From positions 1-40,344 of the forward strand of contig JARCRQ010000018.1 of assembly GCA_029850585.1 (NCBI GenBank): a stretch of DNA of 40,344 bases. The letters are read 5' to 3'. Shown here one piece after another: positions 7,653 to 16,995 of the stretch. The notes beneath the pieces are model-generated. The model ran no database searches, was not told where the DNA came from, and saw only the letters and a list, made by a program, of their open reading frames with translations. How positions within the stretch are numbered: the first letter of the stretch is position 1; every line of letters starts with the position of its first letter. Made by a program: the position numbers and the translations under genes. Source of the stretch: Sideroxydans sp. GTDB taxonomy: Bacteria > Pseudomonadota > Gammaproteobacteria > Burkholderiales > Gallionellaceae.

Positions 7653-8825
7653 ATGAGTTTTAATTTCGATCAAGAAATTTCGCGTGAGCACACCGACGCG
7701 CTCAAATACGACGGCCGTGCGGCGTATTTTGGTACGAAAAATGTGCAGCCGATGTGGGTGGCGGATATGGATTTTGCCGCACCACCTGCCGTCACCGCAG
7801 CCTTGCTGGCGCGCGCCGCGCATCCGATTTATGGCTACAGCGTTTATCCCGATTCGCTCTACGTTGCGCTGCAAAGTTGGCTAAAAAATCGCCATCAATT
7901 TGCAGTGGCGCGCGAGGACATCATGTTGGTAGCGGGTGTAGTACCCAGTTTGTTCGCCAGCGTGCAAGCCTTTAGTCTCAAGGGCGACGCGGTCATCGTG
8001 CAGCCGCCCGTGTACGCGCCATTTTTTAGCGCGGTAACAACCGCGCAGCGCGTCGTGTTAGAAAATCCTTTGCGCCTTACAGCGGGTCGTTACGAGCTAG
8101 ATTTTGACCATCTCGAACAGTGTGCAGCACAAGCCAAAATGCTGCTGTTGTGCAGCCCGCATAATCCTGTTGGACGGGTGTGGACTGAGATTGAGTTGCG
8201 CGAAATTTTGCGTATCACGCGTCGTCATAATGTGTTGATTGTGAGCGATGAAATTCACGCCGATTTAATCTACGCAGGCGCGCGCCACACCATGCTGGCG
8301 AAGCTCGCCAGCGATTCTGACCAAATCATTACTGCCGTCGCACCGAGCAAAACTTTTAATCTGCCGGGCTTAGGACTGTCTGCCTTAATTGTGATTAACC
8401 CCGACCATCGCGCCGCCTTGCAAAAGGTGTTCGATAGTCTGCATCTGGGCAGCGTGAATCCGTTTAGTGCGGTGGCGTTTGAAGCGGCATATCGCGAGGG
8501 CGGCGCGTGGCTGGAGTGCTTGTTGGAATACTTGGCGGGCAACCGAGATTTTGTGCGTGAATTTTTGCAAATCCATCTGCCAAAAATAAAGTTAATCGAG
8601 CCAGAAGGCACATATTTATTGTGGCTGGATTGTCGTGAATTGAATTTGCGTGATGCGGCATTACGCGATTTTTTTGTGCAACACGCACAGCTCGGCATGA
8701 ATACTGGCAGCAGTTTTGGCGAGGGCGGCAGTGGCTTTATGCGCCTTAACATCGCCGCGCCGCGCGCCAAAATTGCGGCGGCTTTGCAGCGTGTGCAGGC
8801 TGCTTTTATTGCTGCAAAATTTTAA
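7653..8825 (+). CDS. ovoB: PLP-dependent C-S lyase of the MalY/PatB type, probable OvoB
   Basis: A 390-aa fold-type I aminotransferase-like enzyme. Visible PLP features are the substrate loop around 33-43 (PMWVADMDFA), SPHNPVGRVW (168-177), SDEIHADLIY (198-207) and the Schiff-base lysine K233 in APSKTFNLPG. By itself the family would be called cystathionine beta-lyase. Lying 7 bp after ovoA in the same direction, it is best read as OvoB, which cleaves 5-histidylcysteine sulfoxide to 5-thiohistidine, pyruvate and ammonia. That assignment rests on context. The stop overlaps the stop of the convergent oxygenase gene by a few bases. Confidence 0.85.
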   Translation: MSFNFDQEISREHTDALKYDGRAAYFGTKNVQPMWVADMDFAAPPAVTAALLARAAHPIYGYSVYPDSLYVALQSWLKNRHQFAVAREDIMLVAGVVPSLFASVQAFSLKGDAVIVQPPVYAPFFSAVTTAQRVVLENPLRLTAGRYELDFDHLEQCAAQAKMLLLCSPHNPVGRVWTEIELREILRITRRHNVLIVSDEIHADLIYAGARHTMLAKLASDSDQIITAVAPSKTFNLPGLGLSALIVINPDHRAALQKVFDSLHLGSVNPFSAVAFEAAYREGGAWLECLLEYLAGNRDFVREFLQIHLPKIKLIEPEGTYLLWLDCRELNLRDAALRDFFVQHAQLGMNTGSSFGEGGSGFMRLNIAAPRAKIAAALQRVQAAFIAAKF

Positions 8826-9412
8826 CTGCGTACGCGAAACCAGCCCGCAATGCTTCTGCGTGTGGTGAGCGACGGCAGCACTTGATGCGGAAACGTTTCG
8901 CTCAAAAATAAAATCATCGTGCCCAAACGTGGTGTGAGCGTTTCTAAAACGGTGACACCATCTGACGCGAACAGCAGCAATTCGCCGCCATCGCCGCTGT
9001 GCCAATCAGCGTTCAAATACAGCACGCTGGATAACACGCGATTTTTTGCACCCTGCAAAGCATCGACATGTTTGGCGTAACCTGTCCCCGCCGCATAAAT
9101 CGCGTAGTGCGCCTCAAAATCAAACAACCCTAAAAATAATTCGGCATTGAGTCCCGCGCGCAGCGTGTCCATCCACGCTAAATAGCTTTGGTCGTTCGCA
9201 TGTTGCTCATCGAGCCAAGCAATGCTGTCGCCGCGTATCGTAGGCTGGTGTTGCTGTTGCGCGCCGCGCCCAATTTGCGCAGCATGAAATCGCGCCTCGT
9301 CATCGTGCTGACAGCGCGCGAGTAAGGTGTCGAGTAAGGCAGCTGGGAGGGGTGTATCTAAAACGATATAGCCTGTTTCTTGCAAGGCGTTTGCGATGTG
9401 GAGAATGTTCAT
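8822..9412 (-). CDS. 2-oxoglutarate/Fe(II)-dependent oxygenase family protein
   Basis: A 196-aa double-stranded beta-helix oxygenase. The iron facial triad is visible as H115 and D117 (AKHVDALQG) with H176 (FPHQV), and R185 or R186 (TTRRSIAGWF) is placed to bind 2-oxoglutarate. It resembles the SM-20/prolyl-hydroxylase-like group that hydroxylates proteins or small molecules, but the substrate cannot be told. I chose ATG 9412; the frame stays open to 9553, but that extension is low-complexity and lies in an intergenic repeat. It converges on ovoB with overlapping stop codons, so co-function with ovothiol is possible but unproven. Confidence 0.85.
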   Translation of the reverse strand: MNILHIANALQETGYIVLDTPLPAALLDTLLARCQHDDEARFHAAQIGRGAQQQHQPTIRGDSIAWLDEQHANDQSYLAWMDTLRAGLNAELFLGLFDFEAHYAIYAAGTGYAKHVDALQGAKNRVLSSVLYLNADWHSGDGGELLLFASDGVTVLETLTPRLGTMILFLSETFPHQVLPSLTTRRSIAGWFRVRS

Positions 9413-9442
9413 GCGCGCAGTGTGCGGGAGCGATGAGGTAAA

Positions 9443-9555
9443 GGAAAGTGGAAAGTGGGGGCGGCACTGGCGTGTCTCAATGGTGAGTGAAAAACCTGGG
9501 GTATCGCTTTTCCCACATCCAACTAAGGCGCAACGCGCCGTTCCACTCGCCACTT
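9443..9555. repeat. GTGG/CCAC intergenic repeat, copy A
   Basis: This copy runs from GGAAAGTGGAAAGTGGGGG to CACTCGCCACTTC and includes a small hairpin GGCGC-AAC-GCGCC at 9527-9539. Related copies lie at 16938, 30373 and 37741. It fills most of the gap between the oxygenase gene and the RND adaptor gene. Confidence 0.55.
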
Positions 9556-9619
9556 CTCCTTTGACAACCCCCTTGCACCTAACTACAGTGCGTCTCCTTT
9601 TTTTGCACCGCCATTTGCT

Positions 9620-10648
9620 ATGAAACTCGCCCTTCTATTTGCCGCGCTATGTTTGTCTGCTTGTAGTAAATCCAGCCCGCCCGCTGCACCCGTCGAACGT
9701 GCTGCTGTAACGCAGCTCGTGGGCACTTTAGGGGACGCGAGTGAGCGCGTGTATAGCGGGGAAATTCGCGCGCGCCATGAAGTGAGTTTGGGTTTTCGCG
9801 TGGGCGGAAAAATCACTCAGCGTTTGGTCGAGGCGGGGACGGTGGTGACAGCAGGGCAGGTGTTGGCGCGTTTAGATAGTCGCGACGCAGGGTTGCAAGC
9901 GAGTGCGGCGGAGGCGCAATTTCAGTTAGCCGAAGCGGAGGTGAAACGCTATCGCGTGTTGTTGAGCAAAAATTTTGTCAGCCAGTCAGCGTTGGATGCC
10001 AAGGAGGCTGCGCTGCAAGCCTTGTCCGCACAGGCGGGGCTGGCGCGCAATCAATCGGGCTACAGCAATTTAGTCGCTGCAAAATCAGGTGTAGTGATGG
10101 CGACGTTTGCCGAAGTGGGGCAGGTGGTGGCAGCGGGACAAACGGTGCTCAAGCTCGCCGAAGACGGCGCGCGCGAGGTGGCGATTGCGATTCCTGAAAG
10201 TGATTACGCCAATTTGAGCGTGGGCGCGAAGGCCACGGTGTCGCTGTGGAGTAGCCGCAGTGTGGATGAGCAAATCGGTCGTTTGCGCGAGCTCTCGCCT
10301 GCTGCGGATGCCGCCAGTCGCAGTTACGCGGCGCGCGTGTCTTTGCCTGATAACCAGTTGCCTTTAGGCATGACCGCGCAAGTGAAATTTGTTAGCAAAA
10401 ATGTTGCGCCGCGTGAGTTGTTAGTGCCGCTCACCGCGATTTTTCAGCAGGGCAATAACGCGGCGGTGTGGATCGTTGCTGCTGATCACAGCGTCAGTTT
10501 GCGTCCCGTGCAGGTTGCGCAATACAGCGATGAAGGCGCGCTGATTGCCAGTGGCATCAAGGCGGGCGAGCGCATTGTTAGCAACGGCGTACATAAAATT
10601 GTCGCGGGTGAAAAAATTCATGCGATTGAAAATGGTAGCGCGCAATGA
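9620..10648 (+). CDS. RND efflux periplasmic adaptor (membrane fusion lipoprotein)
   Basis: HlyD/AcrA-type adaptor that links an inner-membrane RND pump to an outer-membrane channel. It has 342 aa. The signal peptide ends in a lipobox, LSAC, with C15 as the lipidated cysteine, so it should be a periplasmic lipoprotein. The half-lipoyl motifs flank a short helical hairpin: VSLGFRVGGKI (about 53-63) with AGTVVTAGQVLARLDS before, and AAKSGVVMATFAEVGQVV (about 154-171) after. Barrel and membrane-proximal domains follow. Its stop overlaps the start of the pump gene (ATGA), so the pair is translationally coupled. No outer-membrane channel gene is next to it, so a channel elsewhere must be shared. 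Confidence 0.93.
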   Translation: MKLALLFAALCLSACSKSSPPAAPVERAAVTQLVGTLGDASERVYSGEIRARHEVSLGFRVGGKITQRLVEAGTVVTAGQVLARLDSRDAGLQASAAEAQFQLAEAEVKRYRVLLSKNFVSQSALDAKEAALQALSAQAGLARNQSGYSNLVAAKSGVVMATFAEVGQVVAAGQTVLKLAEDGAREVAIAIPESDYANLSVGAKATVSLWSSRSVDEQIGRLRELSPAADAASRSYAARVSLPDNQLPLGMTAQVKFVSKNVAPRELLVPLTAIFQQGNNAAVWIVAADHSVSLRPVQVAQYSDEGALIASGIKAGERIVSNGVHKIVAGEKIHAIENGSAQ

Positions 10649-13600
10649 GTGAATCTAAACCGCGATTTTCTTTCCCCAATCTCTCCGCTTGGGCGTTAAA
10701 CCACCAGCAAATGGTGGTGTATTTAATGCTGGTGTTAAGCCTCGCTGGCATCATTTCTTATTTCAACTTAGGTCGCGCCGAAGACCCGAATTTCACTTTC
10801 AAAGTGATGGTGGTGCGTACTTTGTGGCCAGGCGCGACGGCGCAACAAGTTGAGCGCGAATTGACCGAACGTATCGAGAAAAAAATTCAAGAAACGCCTT
10901 GGGTCGATGTGCTGCGCTCGGCTTCTAAGCCTGGCGAATCCTTAGTTTTTGTGATGCTTAAAGATTACACGCCGCAAAAAGAAGTGCCTGAGGCTTGGTA
11001 TCAAGTGCGCAAAAAATTAAACGATATTCAGCACACTTTGCCTGCGGGCGTGCAAGGACCGTTTCCTAATGATGAGTTTGGCGACATCGACATCAATATC
11101 TTCGCGCTGACGGGCGACGGTTTTGATTTGCCGACTTTGCGCCGCTATGCCGAGCGCATCGCGCTGGACTTAAAACAAGTGGCGGATGTAAAGCGCGTTG
11201 AGCTGATAGGCGTGCAAGATGAAAAAATTTATATCGACATTGCGCCGACGCGTTTGGCGAGTTTAGGCATTACCCCTACGCAAATTGCCGACGCGCTGCA
11301 AAAGCAAAATAGCGTTAATCCAGCGGGGCAAATCGAAACCCGCAGCGACCGCATACGGATGCGTGTGAGCGGTGCAATCGACAGCGTAGCCGCAGTGCGC
11401 GATACCGATTTGTTAGTGAATGGTCAGCACTTACGCTTGGGCGATATTGCCAAAATTTCGCGTGGCGTGAGCGCGCCGCCTAGTCCGCGTATGCGCGTGC
11501 AAGGTCAGCCAGCGATAGGTTTAGGCGTGGTGATGGCGAAGGGCGGCAACGTCATCGACTTGGGCGAAAACTTGCGCCTAGCAATGACCAAAGCAGCGCG
11601 TGACTTGCCTGTCGGCATTGAGCTGCACGTCATCGCCAATCAGCCCGAAGTAGTGAGCGGCTCGATTCATTTATTCGAGAGTTCGCTCACTGAAGCGGTG
11701 CTCATCGTGTTGGCAGTGTCCTTTTTGAGTTTGGGCTGGCGCACTGGGCTGGTGGTGGCGTGTTCCATCCCGCTGGTGCTGCTGATTACTTTCTTTTTGA
11801 TGAAAATTTTTGGTATTGATTTGCAGCGCATTTCGCTGGGCGCGCTGGTCATCGCACTGGGCTTGTTGGTCGATGATGCCATCATCGCGGTGGAAATGAT
11901 GGTGGTAAAAATGGAGCAGGGCTGGGACAAATTTCGCGCCGCCACGTTTGCCTACAGCTCGACCGCCTTCCCCATGCTGACAGGCACCTTGATTACCGCA
12001 GCGGCGTTTACGCCCGTAGGATTTTCCAAGTCGGCGGCAAGTGAATACACCATTTCGATTTTCCAAGTGGTGACGATTGCGCTGTTGGTGTCTTGGTTGG
12101 TCGCGGTGATTTTTACGCCCTACTTGGGCTATAAATTATTGGATGCGAATGCGCTGATTGCGCGTGCGCAGCGACATGGTGACGATATTTATAACACGCC
12201 GTTTTATCGCCGTTTTCGCGCGCTGTTAGAAGGCTGTTTGCGCCATCGTTGGCAAGTGATTATTGGCACGGTGATTATTTTTGTGTTGTCGATGCTGCTG
12301 TTCGGCAAGTTTGTGCAGAAGCAATTTTTCCCCAGTGCCAGCCGCTTGGAATTGATGGTGGATGTGTGGTTGCCGCAAGGCGCGTCGCTCAAAGCCACCG
12401 AAGCAGAAGTGCAACGCATCGAGCAAATCGTGGCAAAAGATGACGGCATCGCATCGTTCGCAAGCTATGTTGGCAATGGTGCGCCGCGTTATTTTCTGTC
12501 GCTAGACCAGCAATTATTTGCCGATAATTTTGGTCAGTTTGTGTTGGTGACTAAAGACCTTAAGGCGCGTGAAGCGGTGAAGGCGCGCCTAGAAGCGCAG
12601 TTCGATGCGGCGGAATTTTCAGCCTTGCGCTTGCGCGTGGTGCGACTAGAAAATGGCCCGCCGACGGGCTTTCCTGTGCAGTTCCGCGTGATGGGGGAAG
12701 ACCTCACCGAGCTGCGCAGCATCGCAGAAAAAGTTGCCATCGTGATGCGTGCCAACCCGCATTTGCATGAAGTGAATTTTGATTGGAACGACAAAATTAA
12801 AAGCGTGCGGGTCGAGGTGAATCAAGCGCGCGCACGCCAACTGGGCACGTCTAGCCAAGAAATTGCGCAGGCGTTGCAAGGCTGGATGTCAGGCGTGGCA
12901 CTCACGCAATATCGCGAGGGCGACCAGTTGATTGACGTGGTGTGGCGCGGCGGCGCGGCAGATTTGCAGTCGCTGAATCGCTTGCCTGATTTGGATATTC
13001 CGCTGGCGGGCGGGCGACATGTGAGCTTGAGCCAAGTCGCCAAGCTGCTACCCGTGTTGGAAGAAGGCATTATCTGGCGACGCAATCGTTTGCCGACCAT
13101 GACGGTGCGCGCCGATATGGCGGACGACACCCAGCCTGCTACTGCCTCGGCACAAATCAATCTCGCCCTGACCGAGCTAAACGCGCACTTAGCGGCGGGT
13201 TATCGCATCGAAACGGGCGGCAGCGTAGAAGAATCGGCGAAGGGCGAAAACGCGATTAAGGCGGTAATGCCGCTGATGTTGGTCGGCGTGATTACCTTGC
13301 TGATGATGCAGTTGCAAAGCATTAGCCGCACCGTGATGGTGATGCTCACCGCGCCGTTAGGCTTAATTGGCGTGGCATGGGCGTTGCTGATTTTTCAAGT
13401 GCCGTTTGGCTTTGTGGCGAACTTAGGGTTTATCGCGCTGGCGGGGATGATTATGCGTAACTCGGTGATTTTGGTGGATCAAATTCGCCAAGATGAAGCA
13501 GCGGGCAAAACGCCGTGGGAGGCAATTATTGGCGCGACGGTGCGGCGTTTTCGCCCCATCGTGTTGACTGCCTCGGCAGCCATTTTGGCGATGATTCCAC

Positions 13601-13728
13601 TTACCCGCCAAGTGTTCTGGGGGCCGATGGCGGTGACGATTATGGGCGGCTTGGTGGTGGCAACATTGCTCACTTGTTTGTTCTTACCCGCGCTGTATGC
13701 GGCGTGGTTTAAGGTGAGGGAAGACTGA
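10645..13728 (+). CDS. RND family efflux transporter, AcrB/HAE1-like
   Basis: A 1027-aa proton-driven inner-membrane pump with the usual duplicated layout: a first membrane helix at about 20-42, a large periplasmic loop, a membrane bundle at about 335-530, and the same again in the second half. The TM4 acid pair D410/D411 in GLLVDDAIIAVE is the proton relay. Substrate range cannot be read from sequence; the short adaptor and divergent N-terminus resemble the less studied RND pumps rather than classical AcrB. It is coupled to the adaptor upstream. The coding strand ends 2 bp before an intergenic repeat at 13731. Confidence 0.94.
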   Translation: MSESKPRFSFPNLSAWALNHQQMVVYLMLVLSLAGIISYFNLGRAEDPNFTFKVMVVRTLWPGATAQQVERELTERIEKKIQETPWVDVLRSASKPGESLVFVMLKDYTPQKEVPEAWYQVRKKLNDIQHTLPAGVQGPFPNDEFGDIDINIFALTGDGFDLPTLRRYAERIALDLKQVADVKRVELIGVQDEKIYIDIAPTRLASLGITPTQIADALQKQNSVNPAGQIETRSDRIRMRVSGAIDSVAAVRDTDLLVNGQHLRLGDIAKISRGVSAPPSPRMRVQGQPAIGLGVVMAKGGNVIDLGENLRLAMTKAARDLPVGIELHVIANQPEVVSGSIHLFESSLTEAVLIVLAVSFLSLGWRTGLVVACSIPLVLLITFFLMKIFGIDLQRISLGALVIALGLLVDDAIIAVEMMVVKMEQGWDKFRAATFAYSSTAFPMLTGTLITAAAFTPVGFSKSAASEYTISIFQVVTIALLVSWLVAVIFTPYLGYKLLDANALIARAQRHGDDIYNTPFYRRFRALLEGCLRHRWQVIIGTVIIFVLSMLLFGKFVQKQFFPSASRLELMVDVWLPQGASLKATEAEVQRIEQIVAKDDGIASFASYVGNGAPRYFLSLDQQLFADNFGQFVLVTKDLKAREAVKARLEAQFDAAEFSALRLRVVRLENGPPTGFPVQFRVMGEDLTELRSIAEKVAIVMRANPHLHEVNFDWNDKIKSVRVEVNQARARQLGTSSQEIAQALQGWMSGVALTQYREGDQLIDVVWRGGAADLQSLNRLPDLDIPLAGGRHVSLSQVAKLLPVLEEGIIWRRNRLPTMTVRADMADDTQPATASAQINLALTELNAHLAAGYRIETGGSVEESAKGENAIKAVMPLMLVGVITLLMMQLQSISRTVMVMLTAPLGLIGVAWALLIFQVPFGFVANLGFIALAGMIMRNSVILVDQIRQDEAAGKTPWEAIIGATVRRFRPIVLTASAAILAMIPLTRQVFWGPMAVTIMGGLVVATLLTCLFLPALYAAWFKVRED

Positions 13729-13730
13729 TG

Positions 13731-13784
13731 ATTCAGGATTCAGGGCAGGTGGTTTTGAATCCTGCATCCTTGCTCCTGAATCCT
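13731..13784. repeat. ATTCAGG/CCTGAAT intergenic repeat, copy 1
   Basis: An imperfect inverted repeat running from ATTCAGGATTCAGG to TTGCTCCTGAATCC, directly after the RND pump stop. A second copy sits directly after dnaB at 19775. The rest of the gap to 13929 holds only a possible promoter. Confidence 0.6.
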
Positions 13785-13843
13785 AGCCTCCCAACCGTTG
13801 GTCGCTTAACTTTTGCCATCAGTCGGTTAGTCGGTTTGCACTA

Positions 13844-13871
13844 TTGGTATTATAAATAATATCGTTATGAT
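13844..13871 (+). promoter_or_regulatory. Candidate sigma-70 promoter of the GGDEF-EAL gene
   Basis: TTGGTA (13844-13849) and TATGAT (13866-13871) are separated by 16 bp, in an AT-rich stretch about 60 bp before the start codon. The -10 matches 5 of 6 consensus bases and the -35 matches 4 of 6. Confidence 0.45.
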
Positions 13872-13929
13872 GGTGAGTTGGTCTAAAGTCATCAAGCCAT
13901 AAACTATAAAAATATCAGGGAGTCGCGCC

Positions 13930-16900
13930 GTGGTTCAAAATTTCTTTGCACATCTTTTCGAGCGTCTAAAAGTCTCGGCGTTTTCACGCCAATTATTTTG
14001 GTTAATCGTGCTGTTCATCATTTCGGTGGGCAATTTTGCCTTTTATGTGGCGGCGGAAAAGCGTATCGACCGCGCCAATGAGCTGCGTTTGCAAGCGGTG
14101 CTATTGGCGGATGAGCTGCGTCAATCGTCGGATGATTTGACGCGCATGATGCGTACTTATGTGCTGACGGGTAAGCCGATTTATAAGGCGCATTACCAAG
14201 AAATTCTCGACATTCGCAACGGCGTGCTGGCGCGTCCTGAAAACTATCAAGGCATTTATTGGGACCTGGTGTTAGACGACGATGTGCGCCCCACGCCGCG
14301 CAGCACGGTGCAAAAACCCTTATTGGAATTGATGCGTGAGGCGGGGTTTACCCCAGCCGAGTTTAATTTTTTAGCAGCGGCAAAAGCCAATTCGGACGCG
14401 CTGGTCAGCATTGAATTAGAAGCGATGCGTTTGCCTGAAAACACCGATGCTGCCGCTGAAGAGCTGTGGCAACGCGCGCGGCTGATGTTGTACAGCGCGC
14501 AATATCATCAAGCCAAAGCCGCCATCATGCGTCCCATTGCCGAATTTAATCGCCTTGCGGCGCAGCGCAATGATGCGGCGGTACTGAATGCTGCCAATGT
14601 GGCATTGCTGTTTCGCGTGTTGATGGTGTTGTTGATTATTGCTTTGATGGTCTCGCTGTGGCGCACTTATCAAGCCTTGCGCCTAACCTTGGGTAGCAGC
14701 GTTGAGGCAGTGAAAAATAAAATCGACAAAATTGCCGAAGGCGATTTTTCCCAAACCACCTCCTTAGATTTAACCAGGCCGAATAACAATGTGCTGGGCT
14801 GGCTGTCCGAGATGCAGGGCAAGCTACAAGCTTCGCAAGCGCAACAAGCACAGCTCGCCCTGCATCTCCATGCTGAAAAAGAACGCGCGCAAGTCACGCT
14901 GTCGTCGATAGGCGATGCGGTGATTACCACCGATGCCGCTGGGCGCGTGACTTTCCTTAATCAAGTGGCGATTGATTTAACCGCTTGGTCATTAGCCGAT
15001 GCCTTGAATAAACCGCTGGTAGAGATTTTTAACATCGTCAATGAGGCGACCCGCCAGCCCGTTATCAACCCCGTGCATCAAGTATTAGAAAAAGGCAAAA
15101 CGGTGCTGCTGGCGAATCACACGGTGCTGATTGCCAAGGATGGTACGGAGTACAACATCGAAGATTCTGCCGCGCCGATTTTGTTAGACAACGGTGAGTT
15201 GGTGGGCTGCGTGTTGGTGTTTCACGATGTCACCGAGAAGCATCGTTTGCTGCGCGATGTGCGTTGGCAAGCAGGACACGATGTGCTGACGGGCTTACCC
15301 AATCGCGCTTTGTTGGCAGATCGATTTGAGCGCGCCTTGCTGCACGCGCGTCGTCAGCAAACTTGGTTGGCGGTGTGCTTGTTGGATTTGGATGAATTCA
15401 AACCCGTCAATGACACGCACGGACATGATGTTGGCGACCAACTGTTGGTGCAGGCAGCGCAGCGTTTATCGGGTGTGTTGCGTGCCGAGGACACCGTGGC
15501 ACGCATGGGCGGCGATGAGTTTGTGTTGCTACTGGGCGGCTTGCATAGCCAAGAGGAAACGCGCTTGAGTTTGCAACGCATTATGGATGCGATGTGCGCG
15601 CCGTATTTGATTGACACGCTGCGCATCGAAGTCTCTGCAAGTGTCGGCGTGGTGTTCTATCCCGATGATGATGCCGACCCTGATACCTTGTTGCGCCATG
15701 CCGATCAGGCGATGTATCAAGCCAAACAATTAGGGCGCAATCGCTATCATTTTTTTGACGTGCATCACGACAAAGAAACGCAAAGCAAACATCAAACTTT
15801 AGCGCGCATTAAATTGGCGTTGCTAGCGGAAGAATTCCGCGTCTATTACCAACCCAAAGTTAATCTGCGCACGGGCGAAGTGGTGGGCATGGAAGCCTTG
15901 CTGCGCTGGCAACATCCCGAACAAGGCATCGTCGCACCGGGTGGATTTTTGCCTGCGGTGGAGCAAACCGATTTGATTATCGACATCGGTGAATGGGTGT
16001 TGGAACAGGCGTTGCAGCAGATTGAAATTTGGGCAAAAGCGGGTGCGAGCTGGCCTGTGAGCGTCAACATCGCGGCACGGCATTTTCAAATGCCTGACTT
16101 CTTCACCCGTTTGCAAGCTATTTTGGCGCGCCATCCTGATGTGCCCGCGCAGTTGCTGGAATTAGAAATTTTAGAGTCCGTGGCGCAACGCGACATTGAG
16201 CAAGTGCGCAGCGTGATTTTGCAATGCCAATCCTTGGGCGTGACGTTTGCGTTAGATGATTTTGGTACAGGTTATTCGTCGTTGAGTTATCTCAAGCATC
16301 TGCCTGCCGACACGCTGAAAATCGACCAGTCGTTTGTGCGCGATATGCTCGATGATGCGGAGGATTTAGCCTTAGTCAAAGCGATTATCGGACTGGCAAA
16401 AGTGTTTGCGCGCAAGGTGGTGGCAGAGGGTGTGGAGACCGCCGAACATGGCGTGTTACTGATGCACTTAGGCTGCGACGTGGCGCAGGGCTACGGCATT
16501 GCGCGCCCGATGGCGGCGCAACAGGTGTTGGGTTGGAGTGTTGACTTTGTCACCGAAAAACACTGGCAGGTATGGAGCGATGTGCCGTTGGAGTTAGCAG
16601 ATTTACCCTTGCTGATGGCGGCGCGTGATCATACGCAATGGGTGAACAACGTGCTGCGCGCCATCGAAGAACCAAACTTTTTCTTGCCAGTCGCCAAGCT
16701 CGGCACTTGCCATCAATGTCGCTTCGGACAGTGGTACGACACGCTAGGCAAACAACGCTACGGACACTTAGCGGCGTTTACCGAGATGTATGAAATTCAT
16801 CAGCAAGTGCATGACAAAGGTCACAAAATTTTGCGCCTGCGCGATGCGGGTGAGATGGCGTTAGCGCGAGAAAAATGTGCCATGTTGATTAGCCTTAAAG

Positions 16901-16959
16901 ACGAGATTTTGACGCAACTCGCACTGCTGCAAGCCAGTGTGGGAAGTGGTTCGAGCTAA
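13930..16959 (+). CDS. Membrane GGDEF-EAL protein with PAS and C-terminal CZB zinc-binding domain
   Basis: A 1009-aa c-di-GMP enzyme. Order: TM1 (about 22-42), periplasmic helical sensor (about 45-220), TM2 (about 224-246), HAMP-like linker (250-285), PAS (about 318-440), GGDEF (445-610), EAL (620-875), CZB (about 895-1000). GGDEF is intact at 527-531, with a canonical RxxD inhibitory site at R518-D521, so cyclase activity with product inhibition is expected. E655 of MEALLRW and D776/D777 of DDFGTGYS suggest an active phosphodiesterase. CZB ligands are H901, C930 (CRFGQW), H957 and H961, implying zinc or oxidant control. The start is GTG at 13930 after an AGGGAG site. The last codons lie in an intergenic repeat. 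Confidence 0.94.
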   Translation: MVQNFFAHLFERLKVSAFSRQLFWLIVLFIISVGNFAFYVAAEKRIDRANELRLQAVLLADELRQSSDDLTRMMRTYVLTGKPIYKAHYQEILDIRNGVLARPENYQGIYWDLVLDDDVRPTPRSTVQKPLLELMREAGFTPAEFNFLAAAKANSDALVSIELEAMRLPENTDAAAEELWQRARLMLYSAQYHQAKAAIMRPIAEFNRLAAQRNDAAVLNAANVALLFRVLMVLLIIALMVSLWRTYQALRLTLGSSVEAVKNKIDKIAEGDFSQTTSLDLTRPNNNVLGWLSEMQGKLQASQAQQAQLALHLHAEKERAQVTLSSIGDAVITTDAAGRVTFLNQVAIDLTAWSLADALNKPLVEIFNIVNEATRQPVINPVHQVLEKGKTVLLANHTVLIAKDGTEYNIEDSAAPILLDNGELVGCVLVFHDVTEKHRLLRDVRWQAGHDVLTGLPNRALLADRFERALLHARRQQTWLAVCLLDLDEFKPVNDTHGHDVGDQLLVQAAQRLSGVLRAEDTVARMGGDEFVLLLGGLHSQEETRLSLQRIMDAMCAPYLIDTLRIEVSASVGVVFYPDDDADPDTLLRHADQAMYQAKQLGRNRYHFFDVHHDKETQSKHQTLARIKLALLAEEFRVYYQPKVNLRTGEVVGMEALLRWQHPEQGIVAPGGFLPAVEQTDLIIDIGEWVLEQALQQIEIWAKAGASWPVSVNIAARHFQMPDFFTRLQAILARHPDVPAQLLELEILESVAQRDIEQVRSVILQCQSLGVTFALDDFGTGYSSLSYLKHLPADTLKIDQSFVRDMLDDAEDLALVKAIIGLAKVFARKVVAEGVETAEHGVLLMHLGCDVAQGYGIARPMAAQQVLGWSVDFVTEKHWQVWSDVPLELADLPLLMAARDHTQWVNNVLRAIEEPNFFLPVAKLGTCHQCRFGQWYDTLGKQRYGHLAAFTEMYEIHQQVHDKGHKILRLRDAGEMALAREKCAMLISLKDEILTQLALLQASVGSGSS

Positions 16960-16992
16960 GTGGTGAGTGGTGCCGTTCCATTCACCACTTTT
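16938..16992. repeat. GTGG/CCAC intergenic repeat, copy B, overlapping a gene end
   Basis: This copy runs from GTGGGAAGTGG to GCCGTTCCATTCACCACTT. It overlaps the last seven codons of the GGDEF-EAL gene, encoding the Ser/Gly-rich tail, and ends 3 bp before the rpsF promoter -35 box. It is shorter than copies A and C. Confidence 0.5.
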
Positions 16993-16995
16993 ACA

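Noticed and set aside
9413-9553. N-terminal extension of the 2OG oxygenase
   Set aside because: The extra 47 codons are low-complexity and overlap an intergenic repeat; family-like sequence begins at ATG 9412.
11667-12066. Antisense open frames inside the RND pump and other long genes
   Set aside because: They are low-complexity mirror frames of GC-rich codons without ribosome-binding sites or family features.
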